A stretch of DNA of 64,000 nt from Perilla frutescens (GCA_026008535.1 BRKX01000002.1:75599380-75663379), one strand, 5' to 3'. Numbered from the stretch's first letter, positions 9,844 to 20,416 are shown. Made by a program: numbers and translations. The notes: generated by a model not told the origin, from the sequence alone.

Positions 9844-10558
9844 CAATAATGCTTCTTGGCCACACTATGGCCGGCCATAACTTTATAATTATGGTATACT
9901 TTCATTACATGGTAAGTTTTCAATTTAATCATTAATTAGTGATTAATAATGTTTTACTATTATATCCTTCCGTTAATTTTAGAAAGATTTGACTTTTTAA
10001 TTTTAAAAATTTAAATCATTCACAAAATCTCATTAAAATATGAAACTAATAATATTGAATCGAAAATTGAATTGATTTGGTGTACATTTTTTTATTCAAA
10101 ATCTCATTAAATTACGAAAGATGCTAGCTAATGATATTCTATCAATTAAATGATCAAAAATTGAATTGATAGTGCAATCATTTGTTATTCAAATATTATG
10201 GTGTATGTGTGTGTGTGTATATTATAACACACTCATGCAACCCATTTTTCTTCTCCCATTTATAAGGGTATTTTAGATAATTAACAACACAATAATTTAA
10301 TAAGTATTTAATTTAATAGTACATGTAAATTTCTATCATTAATATTTTTATATTTAATGCAAATTATGCTACTAAAATTAACATGTGTTTATTCATTTAT
10401 TCTTAATAAATTCCATTATATTCTATATAACTAATTAAAATATTATCATATAATTATGTTAATCACGTCTATACAAAATAAATTACATATCCTGCAATTA
10501 TTTAGTCAATCTACAATGTAAACAATCTTCAATTACGTTAATCAAGCAATGTAAGTTT

Positions 10559-10586
10559 TATTAATAATAATAATAATAATAATAAT
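10559..10586. repeat. (TAA)n microsatellite
   Basis: Nine or so ATA/TAA units here, fewer at the equivalent site near 60580. Useful as a marker separating A from E. Confidence 0.85.
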
Positions 10587-10799
10587 ATGTTTACAAAATT
10601 TTATTCATTTCTATTTATGTGAAGTCTTTTTTAATATAATTACATTTATTTCTATTTTTTTGCTATCTTTTTTATCTGATTTTTATGATGTTGCAAATTG
10701 AAAGAGTGATGGTCGTGATTGTTTGAAGTAACATTTTTATCATATTATATATTTTTCTTTTACCATTGTCTTTTTCTTAACTTTATTTCAGACACGCAA

Positions 10800-10862
10800 G
10801 CACACACACATATTAGTGTGTGTATATATATATACACACACACATATATATATATATATGTT
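10800..10862. repeat. CA/TG/TA microsatellite cluster
   Basis: Compound dinucleotide run with an internal ATTAGTGTGTG segment that folds on CACACACA. The TA run is longer at the E copy (60830-60883). Confidence 0.85.
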
Positions 10863-11684
10863 CTTAATCATTAGGATGATGAATTGAAAGGTATAAGATG
10901 AAATTGGAATAAACTATTGGGAATTCTTAAGTTGTATTTGTTGTTTATATTAGTGCTACAATATTATCACAATAATTATTTAATGTGTATTTGTTAATTG
11001 AATTTTATATTTTAGGAGAAGGTCAATTTGAGCCAATTGATTCAATTATTTTTTACAATAGCGAGATCATCCAAAAAGTTTCATCTAGATGATGTGTTTT
11101 TTAATTTGCAAACTTTAAATTTTTAACCTTTTTTCTTCTAATTTTTTTCATTTTGTAATGGAAGATCTCTCTATATAGTTTTGAATACTAAAGAATGTAC
11201 CCCGGGATGATGTGATTTTTTTTACTGTATGCAGTGAAATTTTTACTCTTTTCATTTGATCATCCACATATTTCTTTTGACCAAGATATATATTTGTGGG
11301 CCTCTATGTTGGCGTATTGAATGTATTTCGTTTTATTTTTAGTCATATTTTATTTTTCTATTCATATTCTAACTAACATAAATTACTATGGTATTCTATT
11401 AAAACATTTAAACAAAATTTACATCAATTGGTTGCATAAGCTTACAAATAAAATTTGAAGTTACTTTGAACAATAGAATTAGTTTTCCAAGAGCATATGA
11501 GCAAGTGTATCAGTTTTGAAATCATTATTTATGCTTTTATGTTCAACTATTCGGAATTTCAATTTTTTAGATTTTCTTCATTGTTAATTATTTGCATGTT
11601 CTACAAAAATCATTTTCATATTTAAACAACCCTTCCATCTTTTAATAGTATATATTTATATTTAGAAATTATTTGCATTTTTTT

Positions 11685-11779
11685 TTACTCACACACCCGA
11701 CCTGGTGGTATTGAGGAGATTCGAACCCGTGACCTTTGGTCTCCAGACAACCTCACTCCACCACTAGGCCATCCCCAAC
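11685..11779 (-). mobile_element. tRNA-derived SINE
   Basis: On the minus strand it reads GGGGATGGCCTAGTGGTGG (box A), then GGTCACGGGTTCGAATCTCC (box B), and ends GGTCGGGTGTGTGAGT followed by a run of A. This is the structure of a plant tRNA-derived SINE. It is repeated at 61710-61803. Confidence 0.75.
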
Positions 11780-12689
11780 ATGCATTACACCTGTGAAGTC
11801 AGCAACAAAAAAAAAAAACCTTTTTAGGGGAAAAAACCGAAAATTTACTTATTAATTGTCCAAAAAATATTCTCTTCCTTCAAATTAAAGAATTATATTT
11901 TCTATCTTATTTTCATCATAACTTATAACATACAAATTTAATTTGAATAATTTTTCATATCATTTTTTTTTGTTTTTTAGATGATCGACCTCCTTGTCTG
12001 CCATAATATAATTTATCATATTTTAGATAATTATGTGTTCTCTTTTAAGTTTTATTTTTTTAATTATTTGATCAACGTTTGATTAGTAATTTTTAATAAA
12101 TTGGTTCGGTTAAGCAACAAAGAAGTTATCAACTTTGTTAGTTCAATTAAATAAAGACTAATTACTAAGATCAAATAGATAAGTAGAGAGAGCTATTAAC
12201 ACAATAAAAATTTATCCAAGAACCTCTCAAAATGTAACTAGAAAATACAGGAACTTGAGAAAATGTATTATAGAAGTAGAATGATCTACTAAACAAAAAA
12301 ATTTTGAAGGATCTATTGAAACAAAATGTATATAAAAGTTTAGCGACCTAAGAATGAATTAACCCAAAAAATTATTTTAGAAAAAAGCTTGCTACTTTTG
12401 CCGCAAACCATTGTAAACAATTAAATATCCATTATAGTAATATCTTTTCGAAAAATCAAAATAACTTTGTTTTTTATTTCCTTTTTAAATTATTTATCAA
12501 CTTAATATATGTATAATTCATAATATTGTAATGCATTTTATTTACATGTGTTCATAACATTATTTAGTAGTCTTCAATAAATAAAACTGATGAAAACAAA
12601 ACATTGTAGATTAATAAAGTGCACACAATATATTTATTCCTTACAAGTCCAATACAAGGATAATTATTTAATTCATATTGTCTTATATC

Positions 12690-12855
12690 TAGGGATGTGC
12701 GAATGGTTTGTTTGGTGCAAAATCGAGCTAAACAAACAAAATCAAATGAAAAAATTCTTAAAAAAATTCAAATCAAACCAACAAAAATAATATAGATAAC
12801 CGAACCAAACCAAACCATAATTTTTTGGTTAGTTTGGTTTGGTTTTCGGTTTAAC
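12690..12855. repeat. GAACCAAACC-rich decayed repeat
   Basis: It starts AGGGATGTGCGAATGG and contains AACCGAACCAAACCAAACC followed by GGTTTGGTTTTCGGTTT, which pair as an imperfect inverted repeat. This resembles widespread plant non-autonomous repeats. There is no coding content. A copy lies at about 62718-62884. Confidence 0.5.
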
Positions 12856-13348
12856 TGAAATACTAAATTAAGTCTAGCTATAATTAATGCCCAATTAATT
12901 TCCTTATTAACTTGACGAAGTTCCTAAATCTGACTTTATTAAATCTAAATCTCTCCATTTCATGGAAATATCTTAAGATATATAAATCAATTAGCTTAAT
13001 TAATGATATTCCTTGTACATTTATAATGGCGAGATTCGATTTCGAATCAATTCTCATTTATCCAACTCAATAAAATAAAATAAAACATGAACATTAAAAT
13101 TTCAACCTCTAATTACAGGATGAGATCTTTAACTCACAATACTTTGGTGTACCTCACTATCAAATTTAGTATCTAATAAAAGCTAGCTATTAGAGAAATT
13201 ATATAATATAATTAATTAATTATCCTCAATTAATATTTTTAAATCAATAATTTATTTTTTACATCCCTAATTACGATATTACCATAATAATCAATATGAA
13301 AATTAAAAACTAAAAAATAACGAGAAGCACAATTGGAAAAGTCATAAG
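12856..13348. other. Non-coding spacer before GCTCGAG element
   Basis: AT-rich. Includes a TAAAATAAAATAAAAC stretch (about 13072) whose equivalent at 48091 is the downstream side of the 57.56-kb junction. Units B and C lack 30 bases here (between two TTATTAA repeats near 12903 and 12937). No gene is seen. Confidence 0.55.
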
Positions 13349-14113
13349 TAGGATTGTCAAACGAAGCGAATCGAGTCGAACACCCTGATGCTCGAGTTCG
13401 CCCCGTTAAGGAATATTCAAGCTCGAGTTCAGCTCGTTTTTCCCCCTTGTTCAAGCTCGGCTCGATAAATATTTATCATGTTTGAATTCGGTTCGAGCTC
13501 GACTCGTGAAATGCTCGAAAATTTTCTAAACGAGTCTGAGCTCGAGTGCTCGAAAAAAAAAAACTCCCTCCGTCCCATTTATATATATAGTCCCTATTAC
13601 TATTTTGAGGTGTCCCAATTATATAGTCTCATAACTATAAATAGTATTAATTATCATGGTAATATACAAATATACCCTTGCTATGTATTGGAAATTAAAA
13701 CTCAACCACTTAAATTTTTTAGAGTCATTAATTTTAAGTAAGGGTAATAATGGAAGTTAAGCTTTAATATCTTGTTTTCATAAATATTTTTAATATACGT
13801 GCGAGGATAAAGTGGACTATATAAATGGGACGGATGGAGTATTGTTTAATGTACATATTTGAGCTCGAGTTTAAAAAAATAGTTTATTTAATTTACTCAT
13901 TTGAAATGTTTATAATATTCATGAACATTAAGCTCGAGCTCAAACATGTTCGTGAGCTGGCCAAGCCGAATACTGATATGTTCAGGCTCGGCTCAATAAT
14001 TTTATCGAGCTTGATTCGAGACTTGAGCTTGGCTCGTTTAGAAAACGAACGAATTTCGAATGATTTTTTTTTTCGAGCTAAACTCTGAATAGTTTGTGAA
14101 TAGTTCTGTTCAT
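13349..14113. mobile_element. GCTCGAG-rich non-autonomous repeat, copy 1
   Basis: It starts AGGATTGTCAAACGAAGCGA and is dense in GCTCGAG, GAGCTCG and CTCGGCTCG in both orientations, so the whole region can fold on itself. Plant genomes carry many repeats of this wording. The long open frames across it arise from the GAG/CTC periodicity and are not genes. A Stowaway-type MITE is nested inside. Further copies lie at 30884, 48374, 57849 and 63378. Confidence 0.65.
13564..13839. mobile_element. Stowaway-like MITE nested in GCTCGAG element
   Basis: The termini are CTCCCTCCGTCCCAT and, inverted, CTCCATCCGTCCCAT. The subterminal ATATATAGTCC and GGACTATATAAATGGG also pair. 276 bp. The right flank is TA; the left flank is an A run, so the TA duplication is not clean. 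Ends of this wording mark the Tc1/mariner-related Stowaway group. Confidence 0.8.
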
Positions 14114-14150
14114 TAGAGAAAAAGATCCACACATTACACACACACACACA

Positions 14151-14191
<41 letters not shown>

Positions 14192-14478
14192 ATTAGAGAA
14201 AAAGATCCACACATTACAAGTATTATTTTTTTCATTACATAAACATTACAAGTGTCAACAACGGTATGCATGCAGCAACCAAACATTATTTAAACCACGC
14301 ACGTACGTATACGTTTACATGCGATATACATCATGCATGCATGTACATATATATACGTGTTTCTTATTCATATTATCATTATATCACATAGTATAAATAT
14401 CCATTATTCCTTATAACATGCCGAATTCCTCTAGTAATTGCAAATGATATATATATATATATATTATCTAATTTGCAA
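14114..14478. other. 3' flank of phylloplanin P1 with AT microsatellites
   Basis: (AC)n and (AT)n runs (14138-14187 and 14448-14464) lie between two copies of CATTAGAGAAAAAGATCCAC (14111 and 14190). No gene is seen. The terminator/polyadenylation region of the minus-strand gene must lie here. Confidence 0.5.
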
Positions 14479-14979
14479 TCAGAGGGGGACTACGATTGTG
14501 AGCACCACCCGCAGAGCCTGAAGCAGACCCAGAGTCTGTGAAGTGATGGTGCCAGCAGACTGAAGAACGCCGAGAAGGGTGCCGGAGGTGGTGGACAGCG
14601 CGGGGCAGACGGCGGAGGAGAGCGGAAGCCGCACAGAGACTACGCATGCAAGCGAGGGGAGGAGAAGGGGAAGTGACCCGAGCGATGCCGCCGGAACAGT
14701 GATGCTGAAAGTCCCATTAGCGTTGGTGGTGTTTTGGCCGACCACCGTCGCCACAAGAAGGTTCTTGCAAGTCTGCGTGACGGTGACTCCGACGAGGGGG
14801 CCGGTGCCGGGGCAGTTGCCGTTCTGGCTGCAGCAGAGCGTGCCGTTGACGAACAACCCTTGCACGTTGGGAGTGATGAAGGTGGCGTCCGCTGCAGGCA
14901 GCAGAAAGACCACCGTCATCAACATAAGGCATAGGAGAGAAGAAGAAGAAGAACAACAACGAGTTTGGGGCTGGGCCAT
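14479..14979 (-). CDS. Phylloplanin-like secreted protein, copy P1
   Basis: 166 residues. A signal peptide (about residues 1-32, hydrophobic LLCLMLMTVVFLLPA, probable cleavage after AADA) is followed by a mature domain with six cysteines (49, 50, 56, 71, 112, 125) and N-glycosylation sequons at Asn45, Asn83 and Asn88. The C-terminal part is hydrophobic with Leu/Val/Thr repeats. Length, cysteine pattern and the VQGLFVNGTLCC start fit the Ole e 1-type phylloplanin family (tobacco phylloplanin is about 150 residues). Known role: a protein secreted to the leaf surface by glandular trichomes that blocks oomycete spore germination. The role here is inferred from family. Single exon, with an ATG immediately after the 5' leader. 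It differs from P2 and P3 by Gln at residue 69 where they have Leu. P0 also has Leu, so Gln69 is derived. Confidence 0.85.
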   Translation of the reverse strand: MAQPQTRCCSSSSSLLCLMLMTVVFLLPAADATFITPNVQGLFVNGTLCCSQNGNCPGTGPLVGVTVTQTCKNLLVATVVGQNTTNANGTFSITVPAASLGSLPLLLPSLACVVSVRLPLSSAVCPALSTTSGTLLGVLQSAGTITSQTLGLLQALRVVLTIVVPL

Positions 14980-15061
14980 CGTATAGTAATAGTAATTAAT
15001 AGTGTGTTTTTTTATGTCACGTTAATTTGATTTGTACTTTGTAATATGTTGTGACGACCCC

Positions 15062-15071
15062 TATTTATATA
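15062..15071 (-). promoter_or_regulatory. TATA box of phylloplanin P1
   Basis: TATATAAATA on the minus strand, 83 bases upstream of the ATG. It is conserved in P0, P2 and P3. Confidence 0.7.
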
Positions 15072-15151
15072 CACATGTGTGCGTGTGATTTTCTCAATTT
15101 GAGGTAAAGGATTTCCGAGTATTTAATATATCCGTTGAATATGTTTGGAAT

Positions 15152-15166
15152 AGGGTTTAGGGTTTA
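15152..15166 (-). promoter_or_regulatory. Telo-box-like motif upstream of P1
   Basis: On the minus strand TAAACCCTAAACCCT, about 170 bases upstream of the ATG. It is conserved at 479-491 (P0, shorter), 32669-32683 and 50184-50198. Telo-boxes are known promoter elements in plants. A role here is inference. Confidence 0.4.
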
Positions 15167-15240
15167 GCGTTGGGCAGCTCTACGCACTATACATATATAT
15201 ACTGTATATATATAGTTGGTCAACTATATATGAATGATTA

Positions 15241-15417
15241 TTCCGTTTCAATTATATAGTCCAGTTTCTCCTCGTGAATATACTGAAAATTTTTAAGATT
15301 AACAACATTAAAAAAATTGAAGTGGTTGATTTTTTATTTTCAAGAACTAATGAGGGACTATAAAATCGGGACATCTTAAAATAGTAGTAGAAGCTGTATA
15401 ATTGAAACGGGAGGGAG
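15241..15417. mobile_element. Short MITE upstream of P1
   Basis: The ends TTCCGTTTCAATTATATAG and, inverted, CTCCCTCCCGTTTCAATTAT form a terminal inverted repeat. The left flank is TA. Stowaway-like, 177 bp. The same insertion is present in B (32758-32934) and C (50273-50449), so it predates the array. Confidence 0.7.
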
Positions 15418-15695
15418 TGTGTGTAGGAGTATAAAATTGCAAAAAGAATATTTGACTTTTCAATAAATTGCAAAAATTACTTTATTGGCGATTAATGGTG
15501 GGTAAAGGGTCTTCGCACAAGTTGGACTTGGAAAAAAGTACCTTAATGTCGGATAATATATATTATCCAGAAATTTGCTATTTATAATATTTTCTACCTT
15601 CTTAATTTTACGTGTTCTACATATTTATTGTGGATTACAGTAAATTGGTAAAAAAAAAAATTGTTTAATTTCTTGTATAGATTGTATTAGCTCTT

Positions 15696-16040
15696 GGGAA
15701 CACGGATGAAATTCTCTACTACACTTTGGTGCTGCACAATTCAATTTATTAATTTTTTTTTAATTTTTTAATTCAATTTCAATTTACTGTGCTTTAGGTT
15801 AATTTTACACTTATTATTTAGGGTTAATTTTACACTTATTAATTATATACCCTAATTGGGTAGGATGAACCCTAAATAATAAGCGCAAAATTAAACTAAA
15901 GCATAAATTGATTATTGAAATTGAATTAAACTAAACCCTAAATTGAAATTGAATTAAAAAATCGAAGAAAAATTAATGAATTGAATTGTGTAGCACCAAA
16001 TGTTGCACAAAGTGTAGCAGAGGATTTCATCCGTTGGAAA
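15696..16040. mobile_element. 345-bp palindromic foldback/MITE
   Basis: Nearly the whole element pairs with itself. The outer arms are CGGATGAAATTCTCTACTAC against GTAGCAGAGGATTTCATCCG. The inner arms are GCTTTAGGTTAATTTTACAC against CGCAAAATTAAACTAAAGC. The loop is around TTAATTATATACCCTAATT. It encodes no protein. Copies lie at 33213-33557 and 50729-51073. Confidence 0.75.
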
Positions 16041-17246
16041 CAAACATATATGGTTAATAATTTTTGTAAGTATGTAGATTAGGTGAATTTTGTGGTGTAA
16101 TATGTGATTATTTCATAATAGCAACACTGGTATGACTTGAAAGCATTTGAAATCTTTCGTATTAGCATTATTTTTATATTCATAATAACTTGAAAAAATT
16201 GGTTTATCTGTTTGGTTTGTATTTTTATTTTATTTTTTGACTCGTTTTATTTATCGTAACAAAATTTTAATTGCGTTTTAGCAACTATATTTGATAAAAT
16301 TAGCGACTATCTTTCATTAATAGCAACGCTTGTATGCTGATTTCTTGTGGGAATTTTCAATAAATTCAATCAATTACATGATGGCTGTCTTTCAATCAAT
16401 TCGAACTGATAGTGTAAGAATGTCAATATCACGAAAGAAAAACTTTTAAAATATATTATATTGCAAATTCAAAACAAATGTGGTAGATGATTTCTTTGCT
16501 AAATTTGTGATGAAAACATAAACATCGGCGTGTATACGTGGCTCTACGAATAACTTATAGGCATTGTTATATTAACTTTATTTTATAAAAAAAATTGAAA
16601 AATAAGTTGAAGAATATTAATTAATTGTCAAGTCAGTAATAATAGCTAGAGAATATAAAATAGTTGCCATTAATGCTGCCATTAATGTTCCATATTAAAA
16701 AAAAAGTATGACGTATTAAATATTTTTAAGTACTAATTAATATTAAATGAGAGTATTTAATGATAAGAAAAGCGAAAAAGAAAAGTAAAAACAATAATAA
16801 CTGAATTTAACTTTAAAAAAAAGCACCCAACTTGATCAAGTGAGAGAGAATATTAAATGAGAGTATTTAATTATAAGAAAAACGAAAAAGAAAAGCAAAA
16901 ACCAACAATATTTGATTTCCATTTTTCGAAAAAAAAAAACAAAAGGAATGCCCCAAAAAAGGCAAAAATGGCCAAAAAAAGAGATTTAAAAAAAAAAAGG
17001 AAATGGCATTGACCACTATACAAGAACTGACATTTGTATTCCCTCAAGAAAAATATTTTTTAACCTAATTTTTGTGTGATTTTTTTAGGATAAATTTACC
17101 TTAATATATGTATAGATAGTTAGATAGACAGATAGATAGATTCTAGTTATCTTAAATTTTATTCAGTAGTTTTGCTATAAATTAAATATGTGGGCTGAAC
17201 AATTATGTAATTAGTTGTTTTTTTATTAATAAAGTTTTGATTATTA
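16041..17246. other. Non-coding AT-rich spacer
   Basis: Contains A-rich and GAAAAAGAAAAG stretches (16740-16910), including a partial direct repeat of AATATTAAATGAGAGTATTTAAT (about 16738 and 16850), and a GATA microsatellite (17113-17141). Unit B lacks part of the 16.71-16.73 kb segment. No gene is seen. Confidence 0.55.
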
Positions 17247-17495
17247 CTCTCTCCGTGTCCGATTAAATGTCATTTTAGATGAACGCACACAAATTAACAA
17301 ATTAATTGAGTTACCTAATACGCCCTTGTGTAAATCTATTAAATGAGTTAAATATAGATGTATTAATGCAAATATGCAATAAATGAGGGCAAATGTGTGA
17401 AAAAAGTGATTTTTCATCTCGAATTTGTAGAATGACATTTTTTTTTGAAATAAAATTTAAATACTATAATGACATTTATTCAGAAACGGAGGGAG
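17247..17495. mobile_element. Stowaway-like MITE
   Basis: The left end is CTCTCTCCGTGTCCGATTAA and the inverted right end is CTCCCTCCGTTTCTGAATAA; both continue into AATGTCATT. The left flank is TA. Copies lie at 34749-34999 and 52281-52531, where an internal T run is two bases longer. Confidence 0.8.
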
Positions 17496-17892
17496 AATTC
17501 GATTGTTTGAATCAATGATCCACTTATGCATCTCGTGTTCTTATATTTACGTTTTCGCTACATCATCATCAATAATTTATTATTAAGAATTTTAAAAAAT
17601 CATATAGGCATTGTATTCCAAACTAACAAATCTTGTATTTTTAATAGTAACATTTTGTTAAGATATTAGCTAATTATAATTGGATAGAATGGGACATCTT
17701 CGAAATCATATAATTAGCAATCTTATATTATGTTGGCAAATAGACTATAACATATTAGCAAATGATTTTTTAAATAATAGCAATTTTTGGTAAGCAAATT
17801 AATGTGTTCCGACTTATATTAATAAAAACTCCATTCCAAACTAAATAAAAATGAAGACGCGATCTCATGTACGCCGGATGTACGAAGATTTA
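17496..17892. other. Non-coding spacer
   Basis: AT-rich. Nothing recognised. Confidence 0.5.
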
Positions 17893-18309
17893 GGCAATGT
17901 TTGGTGGCCTGGATAAAGGCATATTAGTAAAGGTATCCAGCAAGAACCGTGTGTTTGGTAGCCATTGCTCGTTCACGCGAGGTCCGGTGCTAACGCGAGG
18001 CCCGGGGTGTAATTTACTGATTCGGCTTGACAATGTATCTGACGCCCCCCTCGGTTACAGTTTCTGGCATAGCAATCTTAGTATATATGCCTTTATTTAG
18101 GCTACCAAACATTGCCTAAACTAATTTACTCATTCCAGAAGTTAGTCTACCAAATAAAACAATGTACCAAACAGATGTGTGAAATAATCTTAGTATATTT
18201 ATCTTAATAACCAAACACACAATTAAAATAGCTAATACGCAATTATCTTTCAAAGCAATCCAGATTTTATTAATGTGGGTATATCTGTACCAGTATACCA
18301 AACATTGCC
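17893..18309. mobile_element. Tourist-like (PIF/Harbinger) MITE
   Basis: It begins GGCAATGTTTGGT and ends ACCAAACATTGCC, with TTA at 17890-17892 and again at 18310-18312. This is the classic Tourist terminus and 3-bp target duplication. A third copy of the terminus, inverted, occurs internally at about 18104-18116, so the element may be a nested or composite insertion. It is repeated at 35397-35813 and 52929-53345. Confidence 0.85.
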
Positions 18310-18406
18310 TTAATGTCAGACAGAAGAAAGTATGTTAAAAATATAAACAAGAAAAGTTAACACACTACTTAATTTGCGCAAACTCATTGTTTAGTTAACA
18401 AGAAAA

Positions 18407-18432
18407 TCTCTCTCTCTCTCTCTCTCTCTCTC
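18407..18432. repeat. (CT)n microsatellite
   Basis: Pure CT run, 13 units. Equivalents at about 35911 and 53443. Confidence 0.85.
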
Positions 18433-19373
18433 ATGCAGAAACAACAAATAATTGTCATTATAAGATTCGTCGTATTGTGAGTACAACTATCATTATTAGA
18501 TATATTCTAGTGTACAAATATATATTGTACAATATTATCCCACTTTATCATCAATGAATTTTATTTTTTATCACTCTAATATAAATCAATATAAAACAAG
18601 ACCGATTTGTGAAAATGTACATTTCACGTACCTTACCTATCAAAGTCATGATGTACCATTACATACGTAGTTATCTATAAAATATAAAAACAATATTTTT
18701 AGGGGTAAACTCTCGAGAAATGTTTTTGACATTTTAAATTTCAAACGCCATTATAAACTTATGGTGCATGCCCAATTTTTTTAAGATATTAGGAAATATA
18801 AAATAAATTTATTGATGCATGGATGGTCGATGTTGGTTTGTATACTTGTTTTGTTCGATAAATTTTTTTTTCAAGAAATTTAGTTGTATTCATATTTTAT
18901 TAGAAAATATAATGGGATTCATTTATATATAGCTATGGAAAGAATATCAATTTTTGAATGATTACGAAGGTGATTAAATAAGGCAATATATGATTGAAAG
19001 GAAAATGTGCAAATGGACTCATTAATTAAATTAAATTTTTTTATAAGCAATTAACTATAGTACCTATAGAGGGGATGGCCGAATTTTAACGGCTGATTAA
19101 ATTGTGCCTTGTGGAAAATAATTAAGCAATTAAATATGAAGTTTATATCATTTATTTATATTTTAGGGATTTAATTAAACTAATTCCTACATTTAAATAA
19201 ATAGATATTGATATTTAATACATGGAAATAAAAATTGAATATCAAATTATATCATTTATTTATATTTTATGAATTTAATTAAACTAATTCATAGAAGAAT
19301 AACAATTTTTGAATGTATATAAAGGTGATCGGTTTAATGAGAGTAATACAAAAAAAAGAAAAAGAAAAAAGAA
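18433..19373. other. Non-coding spacer
   Basis: Collinear with the old left arm (about 2250-3410), for example GGGGTAAACTCTCGAGAAAT and GGATGGCCGAATTTTAACGG. AT-rich. No gene is seen. Confidence 0.55.
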
Positions 19374-19756
19374 TTGTCAACTCAAGGCATAAAAAATGAA
19401 AACTATCAATTCAGATTCCGAAAGGTGAAAACTATCAATTTAGGACCTGAAAGATGATAATTATCAATCCAAGACCTCAAAAATCACGTTTTTCGTTTTT
19501 TTTTTATTTAATAATTTTTTTTACTATATTTAATATATAATTAGTAAAGAAATTTACTTTGAAAATTAATATAAAATTAATTAAAAAATAAAAAGAAATC
19601 AAAATTCATGCCTTTTAAATCTAGATTGACAATTTTCATCTTTCAGGTCCTGCATTCATAATTTTTATTTTTCAGGTCCTGAATTTATAAATTACTCATC
19701 TTTTAAGTCCTGAATTGATAATTTTTATCTTTCAAGTCCCGAATTGATAATTTTTC
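19374..19756. mobile_element. Foldback element with tandem CAGGTCCTGAATT repeats
   Basis: The left arm has three or four units of the type ACTATCAATTTAGGACCTGA. The right arm has about five units of the type CTTTCAGGTCCTGAATTGAT, each about 30-35 bases, so the arms pair in several registers. The centre is AT-rich, starting AAATCACGTTTTTCG. Copies lie at 36878-37260 and 54410-54792, and a relic at 3414-3675. Confidence 0.7.
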
Positions 19757-19960
19757 AATGAGAAAAACTAGATTAAAATTGAATTGCTCCAAATTCAGGT
19801 GCCCAGCTAGAGATGCCAGCTCCACAATCGATGTGGCAATCCAACTTTATTCTTGTATGAACCAATGATTAATAATTTAATACAAACCATATAAAAAAAA
19901 GACAAAAATCCATCATCCTCCAAAATCAAAGCAATATTTTCTCTCTCTACCTTTGGACAC

Positions 19961-19968
19961 TATAAATA
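19961..19968 (+). promoter_or_regulatory. TATA box of SAUR-2 copy 1
   Basis: TATAAATA, 105 bases upstream of the ATG at 20066. The same spacing holds at 37466 and 54998. Confidence 0.7.
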
Positions 19969-20065
19969 CCATTATTCCCAAATCAAATAAATTAAATTCA
20001 GAGAAGAGAATCCAAAAACCAAATATTGTTATATTCCAAAATATACGTTTTCTTCAAACAAGAAG

Positions 20066-20416
20066 ATGTTAGGATGTAAGAAGATGAAGGTGAAGAAGGG
20101 ATGGGTGGTAGTGCATGTGGGATTAGCAAATTCCCATCAAAATCAAGATTATTATTTCCCACTATTTCAAAGATTTATCATCCCGATTTCACACTTACAT
20201 AACCCTTTTTTTCAGAGCCTTCTTGATAAAATTTCAGAAATATACGACTACCGAACCACCGGCCCTCTTATGCTGCCTTGCTCCGTTGACACTTTTCTTT
20301 ATCTCAAGTGGCGGATCGATAACGAACGTAACCAATCAATCGACATGTGTGTGGACACGCTAAGCACAAAAAATTGTATCAGACGACTCGTGAGACCGCG
20401 GTATTCCATCTTATAA
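20066..20416 (+). CDS. SAUR-like auxin-responsive protein, SAUR-2 copy 1
   Basis: 116 residues in a single exon. It starts MLGCKKMKVKKGWVVVHVGL; a hydrophilic loop (ANSHQNQDYYFPL) precedes the conserved FQRFIIPISHLHNPFFQSLL, and the core ends TTGPLMLPCSVDTFLYLKW. A basic, cysteine-containing tail follows (SIDMCVDTL, CIRRLVRPRY). The lack of introns, the size and the KGxxxVxVG / RFxxPxxxL / PCS motifs identify the Auxin_inducible (SAUR) family, whose members promote acid growth by inhibiting PP2C.D phosphatases. The loop is longer than in most SAURs. It reads NPFFQ where the family consensus and copy 3 have NPLFQ. It sits just outside the CACTA terminus at 20713. The alternative start at Met7 (MKVKK), shared with SAUR-1 and SAUR-3, is possible. 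Confidence 0.85.
   Translation: MLGCKKMKVKKGWVVVHVGLANSHQNQDYYFPLFQRFIIPISHLHNPFFQSLLDKISEIYDYRTTGPLMLPCSVDTFLYLKWRIDNERNQSIDMCVDTLSTKNCIRRLVRPRYSIL

Larger units (their letters stand above)
9844..12855. other. 3.0-kb block present only in unit A and segment E
   Basis: In units B and C this block is replaced by 23 unrelated bases (30400-30422 and 47890-47912). It returns at 59861-62884. It is very AT-rich, with no frame that looks coding and no terminal inverted repeats. It holds a TAA/TAT microsatellite (about 10560-10586), CA/TA runs (10800-10862), a minus-strand SINE (11685-11779) and a decayed repeat (12690-12855). A deletion in the ancestor of B and C explains it better than an insertion. 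Confidence 0.65.

Noticed and set aside
11685..11779. Possible tRNA gene (box A and box B present)
   Set aside because: No acceptor stem or anticodon arm pairs convincingly, and a terminal A run marks it as a SINE.
12590..12790. 66-residue lysine/asparagine-rich frame, repeated at 62619
   Set aside because: Low-complexity AT-rich sequence running into a GAACCAAACC repeat, with no domain.
13239..13741. Open frames rich in Glu/Leu and Ser/Arg across the GCTCGAG region, repeated in every unit
   Set aside because: They come from the GAG/CTC periodicity of a repeat element, several begin at non-ATG codons, and a MITE is inserted through them.
14579..14986. 135-residue plus-strand frame opposite phylloplanin P1, recurring in other copies
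   Set aside because: It is antisense to a well-supported gene with a signal peptide and cysteine pattern, and GC-rich antisense frames are expected there.
15793..15965. AAACCCTAA/TTAGGGTTT motifs suggesting interstitial telomere repeats
   Set aside because: Only isolated motifs, not tandem TTTAGGG arrays. They belong to the arms of the palindromic element.
17897..18100. 67-residue frame repeated in three units
   Set aside because: It lies wholly inside the Tourist-like MITE and includes its terminus.
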